From CAZRIP01 sp964600165 (GTDB taxonomy: Bacteria > Elusimicrobiota > Elusimicrobia > UBA1565 > UBA9628), in contig CAZRIP010000017.1 in NCBI GenBank assembly GCA_964600165.1, positions 1 to 39,606 of the forward strand: a stretch of 39,606 nt of DNA, read 5' to 3'. This document shows, piece by piece, positions 31,811-38,987 of this stretch. Both the position numbers and the translations under genes were made by a program. A model generated the notes under the pieces. That model was not told the origin of the DNA, ran no database searches, and saw nothing but the letters and a program-made list of their open reading frames with translations. Numbering within the stretch: position 1 is the stretch's first letter; every line of letters starts with the position of its first letter.

Positions 31811-34800
31811 ATGCGCGCGATGGCGGCTCTGTCGGCGTTGCTGGCGTTGTCGCCGGCCTTCGGCGGGACGGAAACGAGCCCGGACCCGTCCGACGCGCAG
31901 TCGCTCTACCAGCAGGCGCGCCTGACGCGAGACCATCCGGACAAGGCGTTGGCGCTGGCGGTGCGCGCCGCGAAGGCGGCGCGCACGCCCGAGCTGCGCT
32001 CGGCCGCCGAGCGCCTCGTCCGCGATATCCGCCTCGATCTCGGCGACGTCTCGGGCGCCGTAGCCGCCGTCGAAGGCGACGCCGCGCGCGATCCGCTGGC
32101 GCTGGCGCTCGCTGCGGTCGCCCGGGGCCGGCCCGAAGAGGCGCGCGCGCAAGTGCGGCGCCTGATCGAATCGGCGAAAGGCGGTTTACCGGGACAGCAG
32201 GCCGACGCCTACCGTCACCAAGCGCAGATCGAATTCCAGCTTAAGAATCCCGCCGCCGCTGAGGCCGCCCTCGAACGCGCGCTCGCGCAGGTTCGCGACT
32301 ACGGCCCGGCGCTGCGCATGCTGACTCAAGTGCGCTTCGATCAGGGCCGCCCCGCGGAGGCCCTCGTGTTCATCGAGCGTATTTGCGTCTCGACGGCGGC
32401 CTCTCCTTCGGAGCGCGCCGACGCGGGCGGCCGGAAAGCCGAGATCCAGCTTTCGCTCAACGACACGATCGGCGCTGAGGAAAGCCTCGCGCGCGCGCAG
32501 GCGGTCTTGCCCGAGCACCCGAGGGTCTTGTCGGCGCTCGCTCAACTGCGCGTCGCGCAAGGCAGGCGCGCGGAGGCGGCCGAGCTCGCCGAGCGCTTGG
32601 AGCGGGCGGTGAGCGACGCGACGCCTCTGGAGCGCGCCAACGCCTTCGTCCGGCAAGCGCAGATCCGATCCTTGCTCCAAGACGACGGCGGCGCGGAAAA
32701 GAGCCTCAAACGAGCGCTCGAGGCCGACCCGAGCCATCCGATGGCCCTTGAAAAGCTGGCCAATCTTCTTCTCGCGCAAGGCCGCTCCGCCGAGGCGCTG
32801 GAGTTGAGCCGTCGCCTCATCGACAGATCGACAGGCGCCTGGCCTTCCCGGCGCGCCGAGGCTTACCGATCCATGGCCGCGGTCCAACTCTCCGCCAAAG
32901 ACTATGCCGGAGCCGAGCGCAGCCTCGAGCAGGCGCTCGAGGCTGCTCCGAACGACGTGGAAGCGCGGCTGCTCTTGGCTCGCGCGCGTCTCGCTCGCGG
33001 CGACGCGTCCGGGGCGCGAGACAGCCTCCGGCGCGCGCTCGCCGAAGCTCCCGACAGCCCGGACGCGCTGCGCTCGCTGGCCGAGTTCGAACTCGCGCGA
33101 GGCCGTCCGGCCGAGGCGCTGGGCTACGCCAAGCGCCTCGTCAAGGCGGCCGCGACGCAGGGCCGCCGTCGCGCCGAGGCCTATCAGCTGTTGACTCACG
33201 TCCAGCTCGCGCTCAAAGACGAGGCCGGGGCGCAGGACAGCCTCGAACGCGCGCTCGAGGCGGCCCCCGACGATCCGGAAACGCTGCGCGCCTTCGCCGA
33301 CCTGCTTCTCGCGCGGGGCCGGGCCGCCGAGGCGCTGCCGCTGGCCGAACGCCTCGTCGCTGTGTCTTCCGGGGCCGCCGCTTCCCGGCTCGCCGACGCC
33401 CAAGACCAGACGGCGCGCATCCAGCGCGCGCTCGCCAACGATGAGCTCTTGGCGCGGGCCCAGCTCGCGCTCAAGGACGACCCCGGAGCGCAAGAGAGCC
33501 TGCGTCGCGCGCTCGCCGCCGCCCCGAAGGATTCCGACGCCCTGCGCGGGCTGGCGGAATTTTTCCTCGCCCGGAGCCGGCCCGCCGACGCGCTGCCCTT
33601 CGCCGAGCGCCTGGTCGCGCTGTCTTCCGCGGCGACGCCTTCCCGGCGCTCCGACGCCTACCAGCTCATGGCGCGGGTCCGGCTCGCGCTCAAGGACGAA
33701 GACGGGGCGCGCGACGGCTTACAGCGGGCGCTCGCCGCCGCTCCCGACAGCCCGGACGCGCTGCGCGCGCTGGCCGACATGCAGCTCGCGCGAGGACGGC
33801 CCGCCGAGGCGCGCGCCGCCGCCGAGAGCCTCGTCGCGCTGTCGACCGGCGCGCGGGCCTCGCGGCTCGCCGAGGCCGACGAGCTCTTGGCGAGAGCCCA
33901 ACTCGCTCTCAAGGACGACGCCGGGGCGCAAGAAAGCCTGCGCCGCGCGCTCGCCGCCGCGCCGAAGGATTCCGACGCGCTGCGCGGGCTGGCGGAATTT
34001 CTCCTCGTCCGAAGCCGGCCCGCCGACGCGCTGCCCTTCGCCGAGCGCCTGATCGCCGCGTCTTCCGGAACGGCGCCCTCCCGGCGCGCCGACGCCTACC
34101 AGCTCTTGGCGCGGATCCGGCTCGCGCTCAAGGACGAAGGCGGGGCGCGCGACGCTTTCCAGCGGGCGCTGGCCGCCGCGCCCGAGAGCCCGGACGCGCT
34201 GCGAGGGCTGGCCGCCGTGCAGCTCGCGGGAGGGCGGCCCGGCGAGGCCCGCGCCGCCGCCGAGAGCCTCGTCGCGCTGTCCACCGGAGCGCGGACCTCT
34301 CGGCTCGCCGAGGCCAATGAGCTGTTGGCGAGGGCCCAACTCGCTCTCAAGGACGACGCGGGGGCGCTCATCAGCCTGCGACGCGCCCACGCGGCGTCAC
34401 CCGACGATCCGGACGCGCTGCGCGGGCTGGCGGACATCCTCCTCGCCCGAAGCAGCCCCGCCGAGGCGCTGCCCTTCGCCGAGCGCCTCGTCGCCGTGTC
34501 TTCCGGAGCGCCCCCTTCCCGGCGCTCCGACGCCGAGCAGCTGCGGGCGCGGGCCGAGCTCGCGCTTGGCGACCAAGCCGCGGCCGAGCGGAGCTTGCGC
34601 CGCGCGCTCGCGGCCTTCCCCGAGAGCCCGGACGCTCTGGGCGCGCTGACCGATCTGCTCCTCGCGCGGGGCCGGCCATCCGAAGCGCTGCCCCTGGCCG
34701 ACGACCTCGTCTCGCTGTCGACGGCCGCGCGGCCCTCGCGGCGCGCCGATGCCTACGAAAAGAAGGCGCGCGTCCAGCTCGCGCTCAAAGACGAGGCCGG

Positions 34801-35497
34801 GGCGCAAGACAGCTTCCAGCGCGCGCTCGCGGCCGCTCCGGACAATCTCGACGCGCTGCGGGCGCTGGCCGACCTGACGCTCGCGCGGGGCCGGCCCGCG
34901 GAGGCCCGGCCTCTCGTCGACCGCTTGCTCGCCGCGCTGCGAGCGGCGCCCGCGCCGCAGAGGGCGGCCGCGTATCAGACGCGAGCGCGCGTCGATCTCG
35001 AGCTCAAAGACCTCCCCGCGGCGCTCTCCGACCTCGGGCACGCGCTCGAGACCGCTCCCGACGACGTCGCGACGCTCGGCGTCCTCGCGGACGCCGCCGG
35101 GCCCGAGAAGGCTCTCGCTCTCATCGAAAGCCACCGGCCTTCGGAAGCGGGTCCGCGGGCGCCGTGGCTCGTACTGCGCGGGGCGGCGCGCGCCCAGACC
35201 AAGGACGCAGACGGAGCGCTCGCGGACTTCAAGGCCGCCCTGGCGCTCGACGCCCGAGCCGCCTGCTTCGGCGCGGGGCTTCCCAAGCGCCGCGATCGCA
35301 TCGATCCTCGCTATTTCGACCTTTGCCTCGAGCGGTTCCCGAAGGACGCGGGGCTTCATGTCGATCGCGGCGTGGCGCTCTTCGAAGCGGGACAGCGCGC
35401 CGGCGCCGAGGCCGATTTCCGCCGCGCCGCGGCCCTCGATCCGGGAGACGAAAGAGCGCGCCAAAGCCTCGAAGCGTTGCTCAATCCGCGTCCCTAG
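31811..35497 (+). CDS. Large exported TPR-repeat protein
   Basis: A 1228-residue protein made almost entirely of tetratricopeptide repeats. MRAMAALSALLALSPAFGG is a short signal peptide; the start is set by it and by the -10 box 8 nt before. From about residue 125 to 1080 the protein repeats a unit of 73 residues (two TPR-like helical hairpins) of the type LARAQLALKDDAGAQESLRRALAAAPKDSDALRGLAEFLLARSRPADALPFAERLVALSS. About 13 units can be counted; the middle ones (33443-34538) are nearly identical in DNA. The tail (LVLRGAARAQTKDADGALADFKAALALDARAACFGAGLP) has more divergent TPRs. TPR superhelices act as protein-binding scaffolds, here probably in the periplasm. Partner unknown. It has no anchor or other domain. 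Confidence 0.85.
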   Translation: MRAMAALSALLALSPAFGGTETSPDPSDAQSLYQQARLTRDHPDKALALAVRAAKAARTPELRSAAERLVRDIRLDLGDVSGAVAAVEGDAARDPLALALAAVARGRPEEARAQVRRLIESAKGGLPGQQADAYRHQAQIEFQLKNPAAAEAALERALAQVRDYGPALRMLTQVRFDQGRPAEALVFIERICVSTAASPSERADAGGRKAEIQLSLNDTIGAEESLARAQAVLPEHPRVLSALAQLRVAQGRRAEAAELAERLERAVSDATPLERANAFVRQAQIRSLLQDDGGAEKSLKRALEADPSHPMALEKLANLLLAQGRSAEALELSRRLIDRSTGAWPSRRAEAYRSMAAVQLSAKDYAGAERSLEQALEAAPNDVEARLLLARARLARGDASGARDSLRRALAEAPDSPDALRSLAEFELARGRPAEALGYAKRLVKAAATQGRRRAEAYQLLTHVQLALKDEAGAQDSLERALEAAPDDPETLRAFADLLLARGRAAEALPLAERLVAVSSGAAASRLADAQDQTARIQRALANDELLARAQLALKDDPGAQESLRRALAAAPKDSDALRGLAEFFLARSRPADALPFAERLVALSSAATPSRRSDAYQLMARVRLALKDEDGARDGLQRALAAAPDSPDALRALADMQLARGRPAEARAAAESLVALSTGARASRLAEADELLARAQLALKDDAGAQESLRRALAAAPKDSDALRGLAEFLLVRSRPADALPFAERLIAASSGTAPSRRADAYQLLARIRLALKDEGGARDAFQRALAAAPESPDALRGLAAVQLAGGRPGEARAAAESLVALSTGARTSRLAEANELLARAQLALKDDAGALISLRRAHAASPDDPDALRGLADILLARSSPAEALPFAERLVAVSSGAPPSRRSDAEQLRARAELALGDQAAAERSLRRALAAFPESPDALGALTDLLLARGRPSEALPLADDLVSLSTAARPSRRADAYEKKARVQLALKDEAGAQDSFQRALAAAPDNLDALRALADLTLARGRPAEARPLVDRLLAALRAAPAPQRAAAYQTRARVDLELKDLPAALSDLGHALETAPDDVATLGVLADAAGPEKALALIESHRPSEAGPRAPWLVLRGAARAQTKDADGALADFKAALALDARAACFGAGLPKRRDRIDPRYFDLCLERFPKDAGLHVDRGVALFEAGQRAGAEADFRRAAALDPGDERARQSLEALLNPRP
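33443..34538 (+). repeat. Tandem 219-bp (438-bp higher-order) repeats inside the TPR gene
   Basis: Unit starts fall at 33443, 33662, 33881, 34100, 34319 and 34538, exactly 219 bp apart. Units alternate in two types, so identity is highest at 438-bp spacing (for example GAGCTCTTGGCG at 33443 and 33881). This shows recent in-frame duplication of a pair of units. Confidence 0.85.
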
Positions 35498-35510
35498 CCG
35501 GACGCGCGTC

Positions 35511-35539
35511 TTGCAAACGCGCGGTTCCGGGGTTAAAAT
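35511..35539 (+). promoter_or_regulatory. Promoter of the SirB1/redoxin/epimerase operon
   Basis: TTGCAA (35511-35516) and TAAAAT (35534-35539) are 17 bp apart. The hexamer ends 8 nt before the ATG at 35547, giving a leaderless operon mRNA. It begins 14 bp after the TPR gene stop. Confidence 0.7.
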
Positions 35540-35546
35540 GGAGCGG

Positions 35547-36404
35547 ATGAATCCGCCCTCCGAGCGCGAGTTGCGCAGCCTCGTGACCCTCCTCGACGAG
35601 GAAGACCCCGGCAGCTTCGAGCTCGTGCGGCGCCAAATCCTTCGGATCGGCGAGCCCGTGCTGCCGTTTCTCGACGAGGCGCGCGCCGGCGGCGACCAGA
35701 ACCTCGCCGCCCGGGCGGACGTGATGACGCGCGCCGTGCGATTCCAGCGCATCAAGGATGACTTCGCCAGGCTCGCGCGCGCGCCGGAGACGGATCTCGA
35801 GACCGGCGCGCTGCTGCTGGCGCGCTTCGCCTACCCGGGCATCGATCCTCAAGTCTACTCGACCTGGCTCGACCGCGTCGCCGCGCGCGTCTTCGACGAC
35901 CTGCCCTCGGAGGCCGACGCGGCGCTGACGTTCCAACGGCTGAACTCGCATCTGTTCCAAGCCCTGAACTTCGTGGGCAACGAGACGCGCTATTACGATC
36001 CCGACAACAGCTTCCTCAACCGCGTCATCGACACGCGCCGCGGGATCCCCGTCAGCCTGTCGGTGCTCTATCTCCTGCTCGGCAAGCGCCTGCGCCTGCC
36101 GGTCTTCGGCGTCGGCGCCCCGGGCCATTTCCTCGTGGGCTTCAGGCCCGACTCCCACACGATCTTCCTCGACGCTTTCCACCGCGGCAAGATCCTCGAC
36201 CTCAACGAGGTGCGGCGCATGCTCACGCGCAGCGGCTACGAGTTCCGCCCCGAGTTCGTGGAGCGCTGCTCCGCGCGCGATATTCTCGTGCGCATGATGC
36301 GCAACCTGATATCGATCTACGAGAAGATGGGCTCGCCGGACCGCGCCGAGATGCTCTCGACGCTCGTCGAGATCCTGATGACGGGCCGGCCGGCCAGGGC
36401 GTGA
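35547..36404 (+). CDS. SirB1-type transglutaminase-like protein
   Basis: A 285-residue cytoplasmic protein of the SirB1 family (PF13369-like transglutaminase/protease fold followed by a TPR-like tail). Family core: FVGNETRYYDPDNSFLNRVIDTRRGIPVSLSVLYLLLGKRLRLPVFGVGAPGHFLVGF and IFLDAFHRGKIL. The usual catalytic Cys position in transglutaminases (before the long helix) is Ser/Val here (IPVSLSVLY), while the His (PGHFLV) and Asp (FLDAF) remain; this is common in SirB1 proteins, whose function is unknown. The N-terminal 90 residues are helical (HEAT-like 'GEPVLPFLDEARAGGD'). ATG at 35547 is preferred over ATG at 35538, which overlaps the -10 box. The stop overlaps the next gene's GTG by 4 bp, so the pair is coupled. 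Confidence 0.85.
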   Translation: MNPPSERELRSLVTLLDEEDPGSFELVRRQILRIGEPVLPFLDEARAGGDQNLAARADVMTRAVRFQRIKDDFARLARAPETDLETGALLLARFAYPGIDPQVYSTWLDRVAARVFDDLPSEADAALTFQRLNSHLFQALNFVGNETRYYDPDNSFLNRVIDTRRGIPVSLSVLYLLLGKRLRLPVFGVGAPGHFLVGFRPDSHTIFLDAFHRGKILDLNEVRRMLTRSGYEFRPEFVERCSARDILVRMMRNLISIYEKMGSPDRAEMLSTLVEILMTGRPARA

Positions 36405-37471
36405 CTTTACCGGCCGCCGCGCTCTGCGTCTTTTTTTGCGCGGGCCGCGCGCGCGCCGTGCCGCGGCCGATCCAGCCTCCGGCGCCGAACCTGCCCCTCG
36501 AGGACATCTGGCTCAACGCCAAAGGCCTGTCGCTCAAGAACCTGCGCGGCCGCCGCGTCGCCGTGGTCGCGTTCATCAACACGGCCAATCTCAATTCGCT
36601 GCGCGCGCTGGCCGTGCTCAAAGCCTGGGACGAGCGCTACGCTTTGGACGGCTTGTCGGTGATCGCCGTGCATACGCCGCTTTACGGCTTCCAGAAGGAC
36701 CCGCCGCAAGTCGAGCGCGCGATCAGGCGCTTGGGCGTGACGTTCCCCGTCGTGCTCGACGACGACGGCGCGCTCTGGAAGGCTTACGCCACCGAAGGCT
36801 GGCCCGCGTTCTACCTCGTCGACACCCAAGGCAAGATCATCTATGACCTCCTCGGCGAGGGCGGCTACGCCGAGTTCGAAAGCGAGCTGCGCGACGCGCT
36901 GACGCAGGCCGGCTTCAGCGTCGAGGGCGAGCGCGGCGCCGTCGATCCTCCGCAAGAAGACTGCGGAGCGGCGACTCCCGAGCTCGCGCTCGGCTCCTCC
37001 GCGCGCCGGCCCGCGACGTTCATCGATCTCGAGGCGCAGGGCGATGAGGCTCCCCCGGCCGTCGACGACCTGGTCGTCTCCAGCCGCGACGGCGAGCTCG
37101 GCTTGCGCGGAGTCTGGCGGCGAGACCCCGAGGCGCTGCGCTTGGCCAAGGCGGACCAGGAGCATTCGTCTTACTTGCGCGCGATCTGCCGCGGCGCGCA
37201 GGTCTTCGGCCTGCTCTCGGGCCCGGACGGCCGGGAATCACGTTTTTTCGTGCGCCAAGACGGGCTGTGGCTGCACGCGGGCAACGCCGGACCCGACGTC
37301 AAATTCGACGCCGAAGGGCGCAGCTACGTGCCGGCCGGCGAACCGCGGCTCTACGCGCTCGTCAACAACCCCAACGACTCCGAGCACGCCCTATCCCTCA
37401 TGCCGGCGGACCGGGGCGCGGCGATCCACGCGCTGCAATTCGCCGACCGCTGTCTTCCTTATAAACCGTGA
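36401..37471 (+). CDS. Exported DipZ-like thioredoxin-fold protein lacking the CXXC active site
   Basis: A 356-residue exported protein; MTLPAAALCVFFCAGRARAV is a signal peptide (GTG start). The domain matches the periplasmic part of DipZ/NHL-type thioredoxins: LKNLRGRRVAVVAFIN, VLKAWDERYALDGLSVIAVHTPLYGFQKDP, VERAIRRLGVTFPVVLDDDGALWKAYATEGWPAFYLVDTQGKIIYDLLGEGGY. The family normally has C-INC-I after the first strand; here the two Cys positions are N63 and S66 (NLNS), so no redox chemistry is expected. After a variable stretch come ATPELALGSS and a C-terminal beta domain like the CBM-like end of DipZ. The CcdA membrane part of DipZ is absent. Start and stop overlap both neighbours by 4 bp. 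Likely a binding or chaperone role; this is inference. Confidence 0.83.
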   Translation: MTLPAAALCVFFCAGRARAVPRPIQPPAPNLPLEDIWLNAKGLSLKNLRGRRVAVVAFINTANLNSLRALAVLKAWDERYALDGLSVIAVHTPLYGFQKDPPQVERAIRRLGVTFPVVLDDDGALWKAYATEGWPAFYLVDTQGKIIYDLLGEGGYAEFESELRDALTQAGFSVEGERGAVDPPQEDCGAATPELALGSSARRPATFIDLEAQGDEAPPAVDDLVVSSRDGELGLRGVWRRDPEALRLAKADQEHSSYLRAICRGAQVFGLLSGPDGRESRFFVRQDGLWLHAGNAGPDVKFDAEGRSYVPAGEPRLYALVNNPNDSEHALSLMPADRGAAIHALQFADRCLPYKP

Positions 37472-38535
37472 GCTTCGTGCGCGGTTTCGACGCGCGGCCG
37501 CTCGACGCGCCGATGAACGAGCCTTTCGAGATCGCCGGCGGCGGGAGCTCGCGGGTGCGCAACGTTCTCGTCCGTTTGAAGATCTCGGACGGGACCGTCG
37601 GATACGGCGAAGGCGCGCCGTTTCCGGCCTATAACGGCGAGGACCAGCGCTCCACGCTGCGCGCCCTCGAGGCTCAAGAGGGCTGGCTTGCCGGCGCCGA
37701 CTTCTCGTCTCTGAGAGGCTTTCTCGAGCGCGTCGAGGAGCGCCTCGCGGGCCGGGGCGCGGCGAGCGCCGCGCTCGGCATGGCGGCGGCGGACGCCTGG
37801 TGCCGGCGCGCCCGGCTGCCGCTGCGCGCGCTCTTCGGCGGCGCGTCCTCCCGCGTCGCCACGGACGTCACCATCACGATCGTGCCGCCCGCGCAGGCGG
37901 CCGCCGCCGCCCGGCGGATCTCGAGGCTCGGCGTCGGCACGATCAAGATCAAGGTCGGCCGCGACGAGAACGAGGACGAAGCGCGGGTGCTCGCGGCCGC
38001 GGGCGCGGCGCCCCGCGCGCGGCTGATCCTCGACGCCAATCAGGGCTACTCCGCGCGGCAAGCCGTCGCGCTCGTGCGCCGCCTGCGGCGCCGCGGCGTC
38101 GAGCCCGCGCTCTTCGAGCAGCCGGTCGACAAGCGCGATTGGGACGGCCTCGCGCGCGTCGAGCGCGACGGCCGCCTGCCCGTCGCCGCCGACGAATCCG
38201 TGGCCACGCGCCGCGACGCCCTCGAGATGGTCCGGCGCAAGGCGTGCTCGGTCGTCAACGTCAAGCTCATGAAGTCCGGCCTGCTGGAAGCCTGGGACAT
38301 CGCGCTGATCTGCCGCGCCGGCGGCCTGCGCCTGATGATCGGCGGCATGGTGGAGTCGTCGCTGGCCATGGCGTGCGCCGCGCACGTGGCCGCCGGCATC
38401 GGCGGCTTCGAATTTATCGATCTCGACACGCCTTTGTGGTTCGCGCGCGACCCCATGCGCGGCTCGCTGCTCGGTCCGCGCGGCGTGTACGATCTTTCGC
38501 GCGCGCGAGCGGGAATCGGCGTCGTTCCGGCCTGA
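37468..38535 (+). CDS. Dipeptide epimerase (L-Ala-D/L-Glu epimerase type, enolase superfamily)
   Basis: A 355-residue muconate-lactonizing-like enolase superfamily enzyme. Catalytic Lys residues are K160 and K162 (IKIKV) and K266 (VNVKLMK). Metal ligands are D189 (ILDANQGY), E217 (FEQPV) and D242 (ADES). MIGGMVESSLAM after strand 8 is typical of dipeptide epimerases, which recycle murein peptides by converting L-Ala-D-Glu to L-Ala-L-Glu; other dipeptides are possible substrates. All active-site residues are present. The GTG overlaps the redoxin gene's TGA by 4 bp, making it third in the coupled operon. A terminator-like structure begins right at its stop codon. Confidence 0.9.
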   Translation: MSFVRGFDARPLDAPMNEPFEIAGGGSSRVRNVLVRLKISDGTVGYGEGAPFPAYNGEDQRSTLRALEAQEGWLAGADFSSLRGFLERVEERLAGRGAASAALGMAAADAWCRRARLPLRALFGGASSRVATDVTITIVPPAQAAAAARRISRLGVGTIKIKVGRDENEDEARVLAAAGAAPRARLILDANQGYSARQAVALVRRLRRRGVEPALFEQPVDKRDWDGLARVERDGRLPVAADESVATRRDALEMVRRKACSVVNVKLMKSGLLEAWDIALICRAGGLRLMIGGMVESSLAMACAAHVAAGIGGFEFIDLDTPLWFARDPMRGSLLGPRGVYDLSRARAGIGVVPA

Positions 38536-38577
38536 AAAAACGGGCTCGGAGGAGACCCCTTTGCTCCCCGCTTTTTT
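38535..38577 (+). terminator. Terminator-like inverted repeat after the epimerase gene
   Basis: AAAAAACGGG right at the stop is answered by CCCCGCTTTTTT about 22 bases later, with one extra base in the stem. The A-run/T-run arrangement suggests a bidirectional intrinsic terminator of moderate strength. Confidence 0.6.
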
Positions 38578-38847
38578 CATTCGCATAATACGGCACTTAT
38601 ACATATATAAACGACACTGCATGATAAAAAACAACTCGCATATTTAAAACGCTTTCGGCGCGACGACGCGTTCGGGCGGATGGAGGGCCGGCCTTCGAGC
38701 TCGTTTCGCGCGCGCCTTTTCCGGCCGTCACGACTCAAAAATCCTGGATGGAAGTAGATGACACTCGATGACAGATGGTTCCCCAAAGACCCAGGCCGGG
38801 GCAGGCCCGCCGACCCCCTCCGGCGCAGGGCCTATGGGCCTATTTTT
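38578..38847. other. Intergenic stretch without a recognisable gene
   Basis: The first 80 bases are AT-rich (TTATACATATATAA near 38596), unlike the rest of the window, and could hold promoters. The rest is GC-rich with short inverted repeats and ends with GGCC-TATG-GGCC followed by TATTTTT (38829-38847). No frame has convincing coding character. An undefined small RNA is possible; see findings. Confidence 0.4.
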
Positions 38848-38876
38848 GCGCGGGCGTTTTATCGCGCTTTTTATTT
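38848..38876 (+). terminator. Intrinsic terminator before the nrdA promoter
   Basis: GCGCG and CGCGC form a 5-bp stem around a 10-base loop, followed directly by TTTTTATTTT. It lies 14 bp upstream of the nrdA -35. As another terminator-like structure already follows the epimerase gene, this one may end a separate transcript. Confidence 0.5.
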
Positions 38877-38889
38877 TCTCGACGAGAAT

Positions 38890-38918
38890 TTGACAAAAAC
38901 GACGACGTCGTATATTCT
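38890..38918 (+). promoter_or_regulatory. Promoter of nrdA
   Basis: TTGACA (38890-38895) and TATTCT (38913-38918) are 17 bp apart. The spacer contains the palindrome ACGACGTCGT, a possible operator. The predicted start is near 38925, giving a leader of about 63 nt. Confidence 0.75.
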
Positions 38919-38929
38919 GTCTGCTCTTC

Positions 38930-38944
38930 GCGGTTTTCAACCGC
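38930..38944 (+). promoter_or_regulatory. Hairpin at the 5' end of the nrdA leader
   Basis: GCGGTT-TTC-AACCGC forms a 6-bp stem within the first 20 bases of the predicted mRNA, followed by AAAATTTT. It may protect the 5' end or take part in regulation. It does not match any riboswitch I recognise. Confidence 0.4.
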
Positions 38945-38987
38945 AAAATTTTGCCGGGCCCCATGCCGAGGGGAGGAGGAGCAGCTA

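Noticed and set aside
38629..38786. Small minus-strand frames in the intergenic region before nrdA
   Set aside because: No ribosome binding site, poor codon character and no recognisable protein.
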